Part shown: in pieces, positions 1-7,133 of the stretch
Layout: each line of letters opens with the position of its first letter
Position numbering within the stretch: the stretch's first letter is position 1
Assembly (NCBI GenBank): GCA_964346085.1
Contig: CAYFSZ010000040.1
Location: forward strand, 1 to 12,772
DNA: 12,772 bases
Reading direction: 5' to 3'
Source of the DNA: UBA5436 sp964346085
GTDB taxonomy: Bacteria > Bacillota > Clostridia > Saccharofermentanales > DTU023
Notes under the pieces: generated by a model
What the model was told of the DNA's origin: nothing
Database searches by the model: none
Seen by the model: only the letters and a program-made list of their open reading frames with translations
Program-made: the position numbers and the translations under genes

Positions 1-106
1 AAAAGAAAAATTTTATCTGTTTGGAACGATGCAGCAGAGGCTTTTTTACAAAATTTTATAATTTAATGAAAACAATATAGTAAAATACACAAAAAAATTG
101 TATGAT

Positions 107-118
107 ACTGTATACAGT
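107..118. promoter_or_regulatory. Palindrome upstream of the sugar ABC operon (possible operator)
   Basis: ACTGTATACAGT is a perfect 12-bp palindrome, 35 bp upstream of the first permease start. The position suits an operator for the transporter operon. A palindrome of this length is expected by chance about three times in 12.8 kb, so the evidence is positional only. I found no convincing -35/-10 pair around it; TATAGT at 76-81 is a possible -10 without a good -35. Confidence 0.25.
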
Positions 119-153
119 TAGTGACACTTTACAGAAATTAAGTAGGAGAAAAT

Positions 154-1140
154 ATGAAGAATATTAACGTAAAACAAAAAAAAGGTATTAGCCTGGGCCA
201 ATTAGGTTTATTCTTGGTATTAATTGTATTGTTCATTTTATTTACAATCTTAACACCAATTGTTAAACCAGGATCTACTTTTTTCCAATATAGTAGATTA
301 CTTAGTTCCTTGAACTATGCTTACTTTATCGGCTTCTTAGCCTTGGGAGTAACTTTTGTTATTTCTACAGGTGGAATTGATTTTTCGATTGGACCTGTCA
401 TGTTTGCTTCCGCTTTGATTGCAGGACAGTGCCTATCTTATTATCAATTGCCTTTGTGGCTATGCTTGATTATTTCGATTTTTGTAGGATTTGTTTTTGG
501 TCTTATCAATGGATACATGGTTGCATATCGTTTCTTACCATCCTTTGTAACCTCAATGGCAAGCATGCAGATAGCAAAAGGAATTGGATCTGTTTTCACC
601 AAAACTCAATCAGTAACATGGCCAGTAGGCGGACAAGAAAATTCTTGGTTTCGATATTTAGTTCGATACAATAATTTCCCTGTCGGCATTTTTATATTCA
701 TTGGTGTTGCAATTATCTGTGGTTTCTTCTTGTTCAGAACTAAACCAGGTAGATATATCCTCTCAATAGGTTCAAACAAAGAAGCAGTTAGACTTTCAGG
801 CGTATCAACACAAAGATGGGAAATGCTTGCCTTTATCATTTGCGGTATGTTCGCAGGTATTGCAGCTATTTTCTATGTCGCAACATATTCAACTGTTCAA
901 CCTGGATTAGGTGATGCATTTAACAATGAGGCGATTGCTGCATGTGTTATGGGTGGTACTTCAATGACTGGTGGTAAAGCCTCTATCTTTGGTACAGTCA
1001 TTGGTGCTTTAATTATTGCAATGTTACAAGAAGGAATCCTTGCATTTGGACTTTCCATCTCATATCAATATGTATTGACTGGCTTAATTGTTCTAGGAGC
1101 AGTTATCGTTGACGCTAGAAAGAATAAAAAGAGAGTGTAA
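154..1140 (+). CDS. Sugar ABC transporter permease (CUT2, RbsC/YtfT-like), first of two
   Basis: This is an integral membrane permease of a CUT2-type importer, forming part of the channel for an unphosphorylated sugar. The 328-residue length fits the RbsC/AraH/YtfT family. Visible family motifs are GGIDFSIG near residues 73-80 (the GGxDLSVG block), the FGLINGYMVA block after it, and the cytoplasmic GRYILSIGSNKEAVRLSGV segment near 199-217 that contacts the ATPase. Most of the chain is hydrophobic helices beginning near residue 17. The start is supported by an AGGAG site at 144-148. It is followed 30 bp later by the ATPase gene and then by a second, different permease, so the channel is probably a heterodimer as in YtfT/YjfF or LsrC/LsrD, unlike the RbsC homodimer. 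The family assignment is firm; the substrate is unknown. Confidence 0.93.
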   Translation: MKNINVKQKKGISLGQLGLFLVLIVLFILFTILTPIVKPGSTFFQYSRLLSSLNYAYFIGFLALGVTFVISTGGIDFSIGPVMFASALIAGQCLSYYQLPLWLCLIISIFVGFVFGLINGYMVAYRFLPSFVTSMASMQIAKGIGSVFTKTQSVTWPVGGQENSWFRYLVRYNNFPVGIFIFIGVAIICGFFLFRTKPGRYILSIGSNKEAVRLSGVSTQRWEMLAFIICGMFAGIAAIFYVATYSTVQPGLGDAFNNEAIAACVMGGTSMTGGKASIFGTVIGALIIAMLQEGILAFGLSISYQYVLTGLIVLGAVIVDARKNKKRV

Positions 1141-1153
1141 TGCCTTGGCATTA
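1138..1153 (+). other. Small intergenic hairpin between permease and ATPase genes
   Basis: TAATGCC-TT-GGCATTA is a perfect inverted repeat that includes the permease stop codon and ends a few bases before the ATPase ribosome binding site. In RNA it would form a 6-bp stem with a CTTG loop. There is no T-tract, so it is not an intrinsic terminator. It could influence mRNA processing or translation of the next gene, or be chance. Confidence 0.3.
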
Positions 1154-1170
1154 TTGAAAAGGTGACAAAT

Positions 1171-2664
1171 ATGAATGAAGTTATTTTGAAAATGCAAGGG
1201 ATTGATAAACAATTCCCTGGTGTAAAGGCATTAGATCAAGTAAATTTAGAAATTCGTTCCGGGGAAGTATTAGCTCTCATGGGAGAAAACGGAGCTGGAA
1301 AATCAACTCTAATGAAAATACTGACCGGTATCTACAAAAAAGATGCAGGAAGTATTGTTTATAATGGTGAAGAGGTTGAATTTAGCAATACAAAAGAAGC
1401 TCAAGATGCGGGTATTGTTATTGTTCACCAAGAGCTACAAATGATCAATCATTTAACGGTTGCACAGAACATTTTCGTAGGCAGAGAATTTAGAAAAGGT
1501 CCTATCATTGATGATCAAAAAATGAATGAAGAGGCTAAAAAGCTCTTTGATAAATTTGAAATTGAAATTGATCCTGAAGAAAACATGGGCAAATTAACCG
1601 TTGGTAGCCAACAGTTATGCGAAATTGCAAAAGCGATTTCGTTTGATGCAAAAATTATCGTTTTCGATGAACCGACAGCTGCATTAACTGAACATGAAAT
1701 CCAACACTTATTTAAAATTATCCGTGAATTAAAAGAACTAGGAATAGGTATTGTTTATATTTCTCATAGAATGAATGAAGTTGAACAAATTACTGATCGC
1801 GTTACCGTTTTACGAGATGGTACTTATGCCGGTACAGTTCTTACAAAAGAAAGCTCTAAAGATGACATTATCAATATGATGGTTGGTCGAGTTATCTTTG
1901 AAACTCCAAAAGAGAAAAGTAATGTTAAACCTGATGCACCTAATGTTTTAGAAGTAAAGAATTTATCTGCTGGACCAATGGTTCGAGATGTCAGCTTCAA
2001 TTTGAGAAAAGGTGAAATTTTAGGTTTTTCAGGCTTGATGGGAGCTGGACGTACAGAAACAGCGAGAGCAATTTTTGGTGCTGACCCTAAAGAATCTGGA
2101 ACGATTATTTTAAATGGAAAACAAGTTGAAATTATGAGTCCGTCCGATGCAGTAGCTATGGGTATCGGTTATTTATCTGAAGATAGAAAACGATATGGAC
2201 TAATGCTTGATAAAAATTTATTCGAAAACATGACATTGCCTTCAATGCAAAACTTTGTAAACGGAATTGTCATTAATATTCCAAAAGAAAAACAAAGAGC
2301 AAATGAAAATGTTGATATGTTAAGAATCAAAACTCCAGGAGTCAATCAATTAGTTGAAAACTTATCTGGTGGTAATCAACAAAAAGTTGTTATCGCAAAA
2401 TGGTTAATTGCCAACTCCGATATTTTGATTTTCGATGAACCGACTCGAGGAATTGACGTTGGTGCAAAACAGGAAATTTATGAATTGATGAATACTTTGA
2501 TTGACGAAGGAAAATCAATCATCATGATTTCTTCTGAATTGCAAGAAATTTTAAGAATGAGTGATAGAATAGTCGTTATGTGTGAAGGTAGAAAAACTGG
2601 AGAAATTTCTATCGAAGAAGCGACACAAGAAAAAATCATGCATTTAGCTACGAAGAGGGATTAG
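1171..2664 (+). CDS. Sugar ABC transporter ATP-binding protein (RbsA/MglA-like double ATPase)
   Basis: This is the cytoplasmic ATPase that energises the CUT2 importer, with two fused nucleotide-binding domains (497 residues, normal for RbsA/MglA). In the N-terminal domain: Walker A GENGAGKST at 38-46, Q-loop Q87, an atypical signature LTVGSQQ at 142-148, Walker B IIVFDEP at 162-168 and switch His199. In the C-terminal domain: a degenerate Walker A GLMGAGRT (Lys replaced by Arg) at 288-295, signature LSGGNQQ at 398-404 and Walker B ILIFDEP at 418-424. One intact and one degenerate site is the family norm. I chose ATG 1171 over the in-frame GTG at 1162 because AAAGGTG at 1158-1164 sits at good spacing for 1171 and overlaps the GTG. 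The next permease starts 3 bp after its stop, implying translational coupling. Confidence 0.95.
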   Translation: MNEVILKMQGIDKQFPGVKALDQVNLEIRSGEVLALMGENGAGKSTLMKILTGIYKKDAGSIVYNGEEVEFSNTKEAQDAGIVIVHQELQMINHLTVAQNIFVGREFRKGPIIDDQKMNEEAKKLFDKFEIEIDPEENMGKLTVGSQQLCEIAKAISFDAKIIVFDEPTAALTEHEIQHLFKIIRELKELGIGIVYISHRMNEVEQITDRVTVLRDGTYAGTVLTKESSKDDIINMMVGRVIFETPKEKSNVKPDAPNVLEVKNLSAGPMVRDVSFNLRKGEILGFSGLMGAGRTETARAIFGADPKESGTIILNGKQVEIMSPSDAVAMGIGYLSEDRKRYGLMLDKNLFENMTLPSMQNFVNGIVINIPKEKQRANENVDMLRIKTPGVNQLVENLSGGNQQKVVIAKWLIANSDILIFDEPTRGIDVGAKQEIYELMNTLIDEGKSIIMISSELQEILRMSDRIVVMCEGRKTGEISIEEATQEKIMHLATKRD

Positions 2665-2667
2665 AGA

Positions 2668-3627
2668 ATGAAAAAGAATAAGAATGTTTCTCAAAGTATT
2701 GTTATAATCGGAGTCATTGTACTGTTAGCAATTGTTTTCTCCGTACTGAGTCCGAGTTTTAGAAAGTATACAACAATCGTTACTTTGGTAGGATATATGT
2801 ATTACATCTTATTGGTATCCATTGGTGTTACTTTCCCGTTGATTACTGGTGGTGTTGATTTGTCTTCTGGTACTGGTCTAGTATGTTATTCTATTATCAG
2901 TAGTTATATGTTTAACCATGCAGGCTTACCATTATGGTTAGCGATTGTAGCTGCTCCTTTAATGGGTATATTAGCAGGTGCGATTAATGGATTTGTCATT
3001 GCAAAATTCGATATACCTCCTTTTATTGCAACACTATCAATGTCCATGATTCTTAGAGGATTAGGATCAATTATTCCAAAAGGATTAACAGGTGTATGGC
3101 CAAGTGGAGGAGACCAAGGGGGATGGGTCCGTAGCGTATTACGTCAAAAATCTGAAAGTGGAACGATTCTTCCGATTGGTATTATTTGGATGGTTATTAT
3201 CATCGGAATAATGACGATTGTTTTGAAAAAGACACAAGTTGGTCGTTATACAATTGGTATTGGTTCAAATAAAACAGCATTGGCATTGTCAGGTGTTAAT
3301 GTTAACAAATACCTTGTGATTGTATACGCAATATCAGGTTTCTTTACAGGATTAGCAGCTTTAGCATATGGCTGGACATTCACTACAATTACTCCAGGAA
3401 CAGGAGCAGGCTTTGAGTTAGAAGCGATTGGTGGTGCGATTATCGGTGGTGTTTCAACCAGTGGTGGTAAAGGAACAATCGTCGGAGCAGCATTAGGTGT
3501 TATCTTGATTTCATTATTAAAAACAGGATTACCAAATGTTGGCTTACAAGCAAATGCTCAACAAGTTATCACAGGTATTATTTTGATGGTTGCAGTTGCA
3601 ATTGATATGATAAGAAACAAAAAATAA
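2668..3627 (+). CDS. Sugar ABC transporter permease (CUT2, YjfF-like), second of two
   Basis: This is the second membrane permease of the importer (319 residues), clearly different from the first. It carries the family blocks GGVDLSSG near residues 60-67, a GAINGFVIAKFDIPPFIATL region around 109-128, and GRYTIGIGSNKTALALSGV near 193-211. Hydrophobic helices start near residue 10. The ribosome binding site AAGAGGGA at 2653-2660 lies inside the end of the ATPase gene, and only 3 bp separate the two reading frames, so the genes share one transcript and are probably translationally coupled. Pairing with the first permease suggests a heterodimeric channel. The binding-protein gene follows after a 127-bp gap holding its own promoter. 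Confidence 0.93.
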   Translation: MKKNKNVSQSIVIIGVIVLLAIVFSVLSPSFRKYTTIVTLVGYMYYILLVSIGVTFPLITGGVDLSSGTGLVCYSIISSYMFNHAGLPLWLAIVAAPLMGILAGAINGFVIAKFDIPPFIATLSMSMILRGLGSIIPKGLTGVWPSGGDQGGWVRSVLRQKSESGTILPIGIIWMVIIIGIMTIVLKKTQVGRYTIGIGSNKTALALSGVNVNKYLVIVYAISGFFTGLAALAYGWTFTTITPGTGAGFELEAIGGAIIGGVSTSGGKGTIVGAALGVILISLLKTGLPNVGLQANAQQVITGIILMVAVAIDMIRNKK

Positions 3628-3680
3628 TAGAATATTTGCAAAAAATTTGACATTTTATATAAATAAACAAATGTACATAG

Positions 3681-3708
3681 TTGTCTTTTAAACAAGGATG
3701 ATTATAAT
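3681..3708 (+). promoter_or_regulatory. Promoter of the substrate-binding protein gene
   Basis: TTGTCT at 3681-3686 and a perfect TATAAT at 3703-3708 are 16 bp apart, giving a good sigma-A-type promoter with a predicted transcript start near 3715. It lies in the gap between the second permease and the binding-protein gene. It would let the binding protein be made in excess over the membrane components, which is common for these importers. Confidence 0.65.
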
Positions 3709-3719
3709 ATAAGTTATCT

Positions 3720-3736
3720 TAGTTCGAAAAGAACTA
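3720..3736 (+). promoter_or_regulatory. Inverted repeat in the 5' leader of the binding-protein gene
   Basis: TAGTTC-GAAAA-GAACTA has perfect 6-bp arms with a 5-base spacer. It lies just downstream of the predicted transcript start and ends 18 bp before the ATG, with the ribosome binding site AAGGAG at 3742-3747 between them. It could be a roadblock-type operator or a 5' stem-loop that stabilises the mRNA. The sequence does not decide between these. Confidence 0.45.
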
Positions 3737-3754
3737 TAAATAAAGGAGAAGAAA

Positions 3755-4954
3755 ATGAAAAAGAAATTGATTTCATTAATGTTAGTTCTATCTCTCGTTA
3801 TCGTTGGGATAGTTGCTTGCGGTCCAAAAGAAGAACCTGCTGAAGAAACAGCTGCTGCTGAAACAGAAGCTGCTGCTGAAACAGAAGCTGCTGCAGAAGA
3901 ACCTGCTGAAACAGAAGCTGCTGCTGAAGAACCTGCTGGCGATTTAAAAGATGAATATACTTTCGAAGTTGTTTCAAAAGGTTTCCAATCAACATATTGG
4001 CAAGCAGTTTACAAAGGATTCCAAGATGGTATTGCTGCATTAGAAGCTGAACATGGTGTAAAAATCAACTATAACTTCGTTGGTCCTGACTCAGAATCTG
4101 ACACTGCTGTTCAAAAACAACAATTTGAATCTGCTGTTAATACAGCTCCAGATGCTTTAGGCTTAGCTGCTATCGATACTGATGCATTATTAGATCCTAT
4201 CCAAACAGCTTTAGACAAAGGTATCGGCATCATCGGATTTGACTCTGGTGTTCCTAATGCTCCAGAAGGCGCTATCTATGCAAATGCATCTACTGACAAC
4301 TATGTTGCTGGTGGTATCGCTGCTGAAGGTTTATACGAAAAAATTAAAGACAGAATCGAAACTGGTTCAGTTATTGGCTTAGTTGCTCAAGACTCAACTT
4401 CAGAATCTGTTGTTAACAGAGGTTTAGGCTTCATCGACAAAACTATGGAATTATTAGAAGCAGATGGAAAAACAGCATTTGTTATCGGTAATGAAAAATA
4501 CGTTGCTGACAGTAAAGATCCTACAGCTGCAAGCGAAGGCGAAGCTGATGTTATCATCAATGTAAGATCTGCTGCACAAACAACAGTTGAAATGTGCGCA
4601 ACAGAAGCTACAGTATTATTAAATGACCCTAATATCGTTGGTATCTTCGGTTCTAACCAAGTTGCTGCTGAAGGTATTATTTCTGCAAATGAAAACTTAA
4701 ACGTAACTGGTTCAGAAGATACAAACATCATCGCAGTTGGTTTTGACTCTGGTTCAGTAATCAAAGCTAATGTTTCAAGTGGCGTTATGTACGGTGCTGT
4801 TACACAAGCTCCTGTAGCAATCGGTGAAATCACAGCTAAATTAATGTTCGATATTGCTAATGGTAAAGAAGTACAAGATACAGATACTGGTGCTCAATTC
4901 TATACAGCAGAAAACATTGAATCTGAAGAAATCGCTCAAAACTTATATGACTAA
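3755..4954 (+). CDS. Sugar ABC transporter substrate-binding lipoprotein (type I periplasmic-binding fold)
   Basis: This extracellular receptor captures the sugar and delivers it to the two permeases. Residues 1-21 form a lipoprotein signal peptide with a KKK N-region and hydrophobic core. The lipobox ends IVAC, so Cys22 would be lipidated and anchored in the membrane. An Ala/Glu/Thr/Pro linker with short repeats covers about residues 26-62. The binding domain starts near EYTFEVVSKGFQSTYWQAV, typical of CUT2 receptors, and includes a GIIGFDSG block near 159-166 and IIAVGFDSGS near 327-336. At 399 residues it is longer than RbsB mainly because of the linker. Codon choice is narrow (GCT, GAA, GTT, TTA), as in highly expressed genes. 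It has its own promoter and terminator. The ligand is unknown; YtfQ-like galactofuranose binders are only one possibility. Confidence 0.93.
   Translation: MKKKLISLMLVLSLVIVGIVACGPKEEPAEETAAAETEAAAETEAAAEEPAETEAAAEEPAGDLKDEYTFEVVSKGFQSTYWQAVYKGFQDGIAALEAEHGVKINYNFVGPDSESDTAVQKQQFESAVNTAPDALGLAAIDTDALLDPIQTALDKGIGIIGFDSGVPNAPEGAIYANASTDNYVAGGIAAEGLYEKIKDRIETGSVIGLVAQDSTSESVVNRGLGFIDKTMELLEADGKTAFVIGNEKYVADSKDPTAASEGEADVIINVRSAAQTTVEMCATEATVLLNDPNIVGIFGSNQVAAEGIISANENLNVTGSEDTNIIAVGFDSGSVIKANVSSGVMYGAVTQAPVAIGEITAKLMFDIANGKEVQDTDTGAQFYTAENIESEEIAQNLYD
3830..3940 (+). repeat. Ala/Glu-rich tandem repeat linker within the binding protein
   Basis: Residues 26-62 contain three copies of ETEAAA (36-41, 42-47, 52-57) alternating with EEPA units, encoded by near-identical 18-bp blocks such as GAAACAGAAGCTGCTGCT. 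It is a flexible acidic spacer between the lipid anchor and the binding domain. The DNA-level repetition makes it prone to length change by slippage. Confidence 0.85.
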
Positions 4955-4996
4955 TCTTTAGTGCTAAATAGCTAAAAGAAGTAGAATATAAAAATC

Positions 4997-5028
4997 AAAG
5001 AGTCTATCATCTTGATAGACTCTTTTTT
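4997..5028 (+). terminator. Strong intrinsic terminator of the ABC operon
   Basis: A perfect 13-bp stem (4997-5009 with 5013-5025) with a TCT loop is followed by an uninterrupted T-run to 5028. It lies 42 bp after the binding-protein stop and closes the transporter transcription unit. Confidence 0.93.
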
Positions 5029-5116
5029 ATGACTTCTCAGCATGAGGATATATAGTTAGATTGAAATACCCGCACATTCTCATTTTCTAAATTCTGCATA
5101 TTTTGAAGTAACTGAC

Positions 5117-5137
5117 AGAATTCATGATACGAATTCT
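5117..5137. promoter_or_regulatory. Inverted repeat upstream of the MgtC-like gene
   Basis: AGAATTC-ATGATAC-GAATTCT has perfect 7-bp arms and ends 49 bp before the chosen start of the MgtC-like gene. It may be an operator. No good promoter is evident; CTGACA at 5112-5117 with TCTATA at 5135-5140 (17-bp spacing) is a weak candidate that would overlap the repeat. Confidence 0.35.
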
Positions 5138-5186
5138 ATAGGATTATGCGCTATTATAGAAAAGGACTATGAGAGAGGAAAATGTT

Positions 5187-5696
5187 ATGGAATTTTTGAA
5201 TTTAGATGCATTTGAACTAGAGAATATCTTGAAGTTAATCATTGCGGCGATACTTGGTGGCATTATCGGGACAGAAAGAGAAATCAAAAATAGAGCAGCA
5301 GGTTTTAGAACACACATTCTTGTGACAGTTGGCGCATGTTTAATCATGATTATTTCATCGGATGCTTTCCCTCATTTTGAAACAGATCCAACTAGAATCG
5401 CAGCACAGGTTGTAAGCGGTATCGGTTTCCTGGGAGCCGGTTCAATCATGCAGAATAAAAAGGAAGTGAAAGGATTGACGACAGCGGCCAATATTTGGGT
5501 TTGTGGTGCATTAGGTTTAGCGATTGGCGCTGGGATGTATGCAGAAGCAATTACTGCAACAATTATCATTATGTTAGTGTTAACGATTTTAAGTCGTTTT
5601 GCACATCGTTTTTTCCATACAGTTAATAAAGAAATCATAGTTGATAAAGAAGTTATTGAAGAACTTAAGAACACGGAAGATAAGGAAAAACCCTAA
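5187..5696 (+). CDS. MgtC/SapB family membrane protein
   Basis: This small integral membrane protein (169 residues) belongs to the MgtC/SapB family, linked in other bacteria to growth under low magnesium or acid and to modulation of membrane ATPases. Conserved blocks are GGIIGTERE at 24-32, AGFRTH at 38-43, the RIAAQVVSGIGFLGAGSI block at 70-87, and VKGLTTAANIWV at 94-105. It has about four hydrophobic segments and a short charged tail, so it lacks the C-terminal ACT-like domain of Salmonella MgtC and is the short SapB-type form. I prefer ATG 5187 to ATG 5169: GAGAGG at 5173-5178 is well spaced for 5187, and the shorter protein begins where the family does. It is flanked by terminators, so probably monocistronic and independent of the sugar genes. 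Confidence 0.88.
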   Translation: MEFLNLDAFELENILKLIIAAILGGIIGTEREIKNRAAGFRTHILVTVGACLIMIISSDAFPHFETDPTRIAAQVVSGIGFLGAGSIMQNKKEVKGLTTAANIWVCGALGLAIGAGMYAEAITATIIIMLVLTILSRFAHRFFHTVNKEIIVDKEVIEELKNTEDKEKP

Positions 5697-5708
5697 AAAT
5701 AGATAACT

Positions 5709-5743
5709 AAAAAAGAACCAGCCAGAATGTCTGACTGGTTCTT
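5709..5743. terminator. Shared terminator between convergent genes
   Basis: The arms 5713-5726 and 5730-5743 form a 14-position stem with one C/A mismatch and an ATG loop. On the minus strand it is followed by six Ts (the A-run 5709-5714), making a good intrinsic terminator for the dehydrogenase gene. On the plus strand the following TATCGCATTT is T-poor, so it would terminate the MgtC-like gene less efficiently. Confidence 0.85.
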
Positions 5744-5772
5744 ATCGCATTTAACAGAAATTAATAATAAAA

Positions 5773-6987
5773 TTATTTCAACATTTCTTGGCCGCCGGAA
5801 ACAGGTAATGCTTGTCCGGTTTCATTTTCTTGTTCAACCAAGTAGCAAACAGCTTTGCCTAAATCACTTGGCACAACACCCTTTCTCATTGGTACTTTGC
5901 TCAAGTAGAATTCGCGAACGTCTTCGACTGTTTTTGCACCTTTAACTTTTCCTGAATTGAGGTATTGAACATATAAACCGTTGACAGGGTCGGACCATAA
6001 TGGACCATCTAAATTATTGCCCGGGCATACGGAGTTGACTTTGATATGGAAATCAGCAAGTTCAAGTGCGAAACTTTGTGTTAAGCCGATGCCACCGAAT
6101 TTACTACCAGCATAAGCGAAATTATTTTTGCTGCCAGCAAGACCAGATTTGGAGTTGATCTGAACTATGTCCATCCAATATTCAGGATTGATTTCATGTT
6201 GTAATTTCATGATTTTTTGTGTGTATTTCACCATGAAGAAATAAGCATTGTAATTGATCATCGTGACGAAATTGAAATCTTTGGCTGTTAATTCATCCAA
6301 AGAACCAGCACGAACAACGCCTGCGTTAGAAACTAATACGTCAATTCCACCATAATAAGCCACAGCAACTTTCAATGCTTTTTGCACATCATCTTCGTCA
6401 GCGACGTTAATTTTGACAGAAAGAGCTGTACCTAAACCATATTCTGCATCAAACTCATTAGCTGTTTTCATAGCACCTTCATCATTTAAATCAGCGATGA
6501 CTGTGTAAGCACCTTTGCTTGCTAGATCAGCAGCAATACCTTGACCTAAACCTTGTGCAGCACCAGTAACGAAGCAAACTTTTTGGTATACAGCTGGAGC
6601 AAAGCGAGGTAATTCATCCGTTGTTTGAATTGGTTCCCCTTCGCGTTTTCCGCTCGTGAATAAGTAATTTTCATAAGCATGTTCTGCAGTATCAGCAATA
6701 CAGAATAAGATTTCATTGTTTAATAATAAAAAAGCAGGTTCAGTATTTTTTGCAGCTACGAAAGTTTCATAATCAGCAACAGCATTAGCAGCATTACTAG
6801 AACGAACAGCACAATCGTCACAAATTTTGAATGATTCATTCCAAGGATATGCTTGAATGATTGAACGTCCTTTTCTTGCATTACGCAACATTCTTAGCTT
6901 TGGAGCTGTTTGTAGAATGATTTCTTTTTGTTCTTCTGAAAAGCCCTCGTAGGCGAGAAGAAAATCTTTTGTTGAATTATTTTCCAT
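5773..6987 (-). CDS. SrlD-like short-chain dehydrogenase with an unexplained N-terminal domain
   Basis: This is an NAD(P)-dependent oxidoreductase of 404 residues. The C-terminal part (about 135-404) is a classical SDR: nucleotide motif TGAAQGLG at 141-148, D166 after the second strand (favouring NAD), NAG at 221-223, QINSKSG at 277-282 with likely catalytic Ser281, and catalytic YAGSK (Tyr292, Lys296). The NSKSG, KFGGIGLTQSFALEL, YLSKVPMRKG and TGQALPVSGGQ stretches closely resemble sorbitol-6-phosphate 2-dehydrogenase SrlD, which interconverts sorbitol 6-phosphate and fructose 6-phosphate. Residues 1-130 are extra to a normal 250-270-residue SDR. The LLLNNEILFCIADTAEHAYE segment (88-107) faintly recalls the C-terminus of class II aldolase domains. 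The start is supported by AAGGAGT (6995-7001, complement). It is divergent from the PHP gene and may share its control. The exact substrate is unproven. Confidence 0.88.
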   Translation of the reverse strand: MENNSTKDFLLAYEGFSEEQKEIILQTAPKLRMLRNARKGRSIIQAYPWNESFKICDDCAVRSSNAANAVADYETFVAAKNTEPAFLLLNNEILFCIADTAEHAYENYLFTSGKREGEPIQTTDELPRFAPAVYQKVCFVTGAAQGLGQGIAADLASKGAYTVIADLNDEGAMKTANEFDAEYGLGTALSVKINVADEDDVQKALKVAVAYYGGIDVLVSNAGVVRAGSLDELTAKDFNFVTMINYNAYFFMVKYTQKIMKLQHEINPEYWMDIVQINSKSGLAGSKNNFAYAGSKFGGIGLTQSFALELADFHIKVNSVCPGNNLDGPLWSDPVNGLYVQYLNSGKVKGAKTVEDVREFYLSKVPMRKGVVPSDLGKAVCYLVEQENETGQALPVSGGQEMLK

Positions 6988-7015
6988 CGTATTTACTCCT
7001 TCATACTTGACTAAA

Positions 7016-7033
7016 TATTATGATTTCATAATA
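7016..7033. promoter_or_regulatory. 18-bp palindrome in the divergent intergenic region (probable operator)
   Basis: TATTATGA-TT-TCATAATA has perfect 8-bp arms and lies 29 bp upstream of the dehydrogenase start, on the divergent control region shared with the PHP gene. It contains CATAAT, one base from a -10 hexamer, on both strands, so a bound repressor could cover the dehydrogenase promoter. No regulator gene in the window identifies the binding protein. Confidence 0.5.
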
Positions 7034-7060
7034 CTTAATCTAGATATTATTTTATCTGGA

Positions 7061-7083
7061 AATCAGTCTATCACAGATTGATT
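7061..7083. promoter_or_regulatory. Imperfect inverted repeat in the divergent region
   Basis: AATCAGTCT-ATCAC-AGATTGATT has 9-bp arms with one mismatch, centred 61 bp upstream of the PHP gene start. It could be a second operator or activator site on the PHP side. TTAACA and TAGACT on the minus strand, 17 bp apart across this repeat, are a weak candidate promoter for the dehydrogenase. Confidence 0.35.
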
Positions 7084-7133
7084 TTCTTGTTAATTTTATG
7101 CGAAAAAATCATGTAAAAATAAAGAGGTTTATC

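Noticed and set aside
1..66. Possible C-terminal end of an upstream gene (a frame from base 1 to TAA at 64-66)
   Set aside because: All three forward frames are open for 20 or more codons in this short AT-rich end, and none shows a recognisable motif, so no frame can be preferred.
3647..3652. Perfect TTGACA hexamer after the second permease
   Set aside because: No -10-like hexamer at 16-18 bp; TACATA at 3674-3679 is 21 bp away. The TTGTCT/TATAAT pair further down is better.
3798..4040. Minus-strand open frame rich in Leu/Gln
   Set aside because: It is the antisense of the Ala/Glu repeat and the start of the binding protein; low complexity and no ribosome site.
4387..4833. Minus-strand 148-codon open frame
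   Set aside because: It lies wholly inside the well-supported binding-protein gene and reflects that gene's codon bias.
5372..5674. Minus-strand 100-codon open frame
   Set aside because: Antisense shadow of the conserved MgtC/SapB reading frame.
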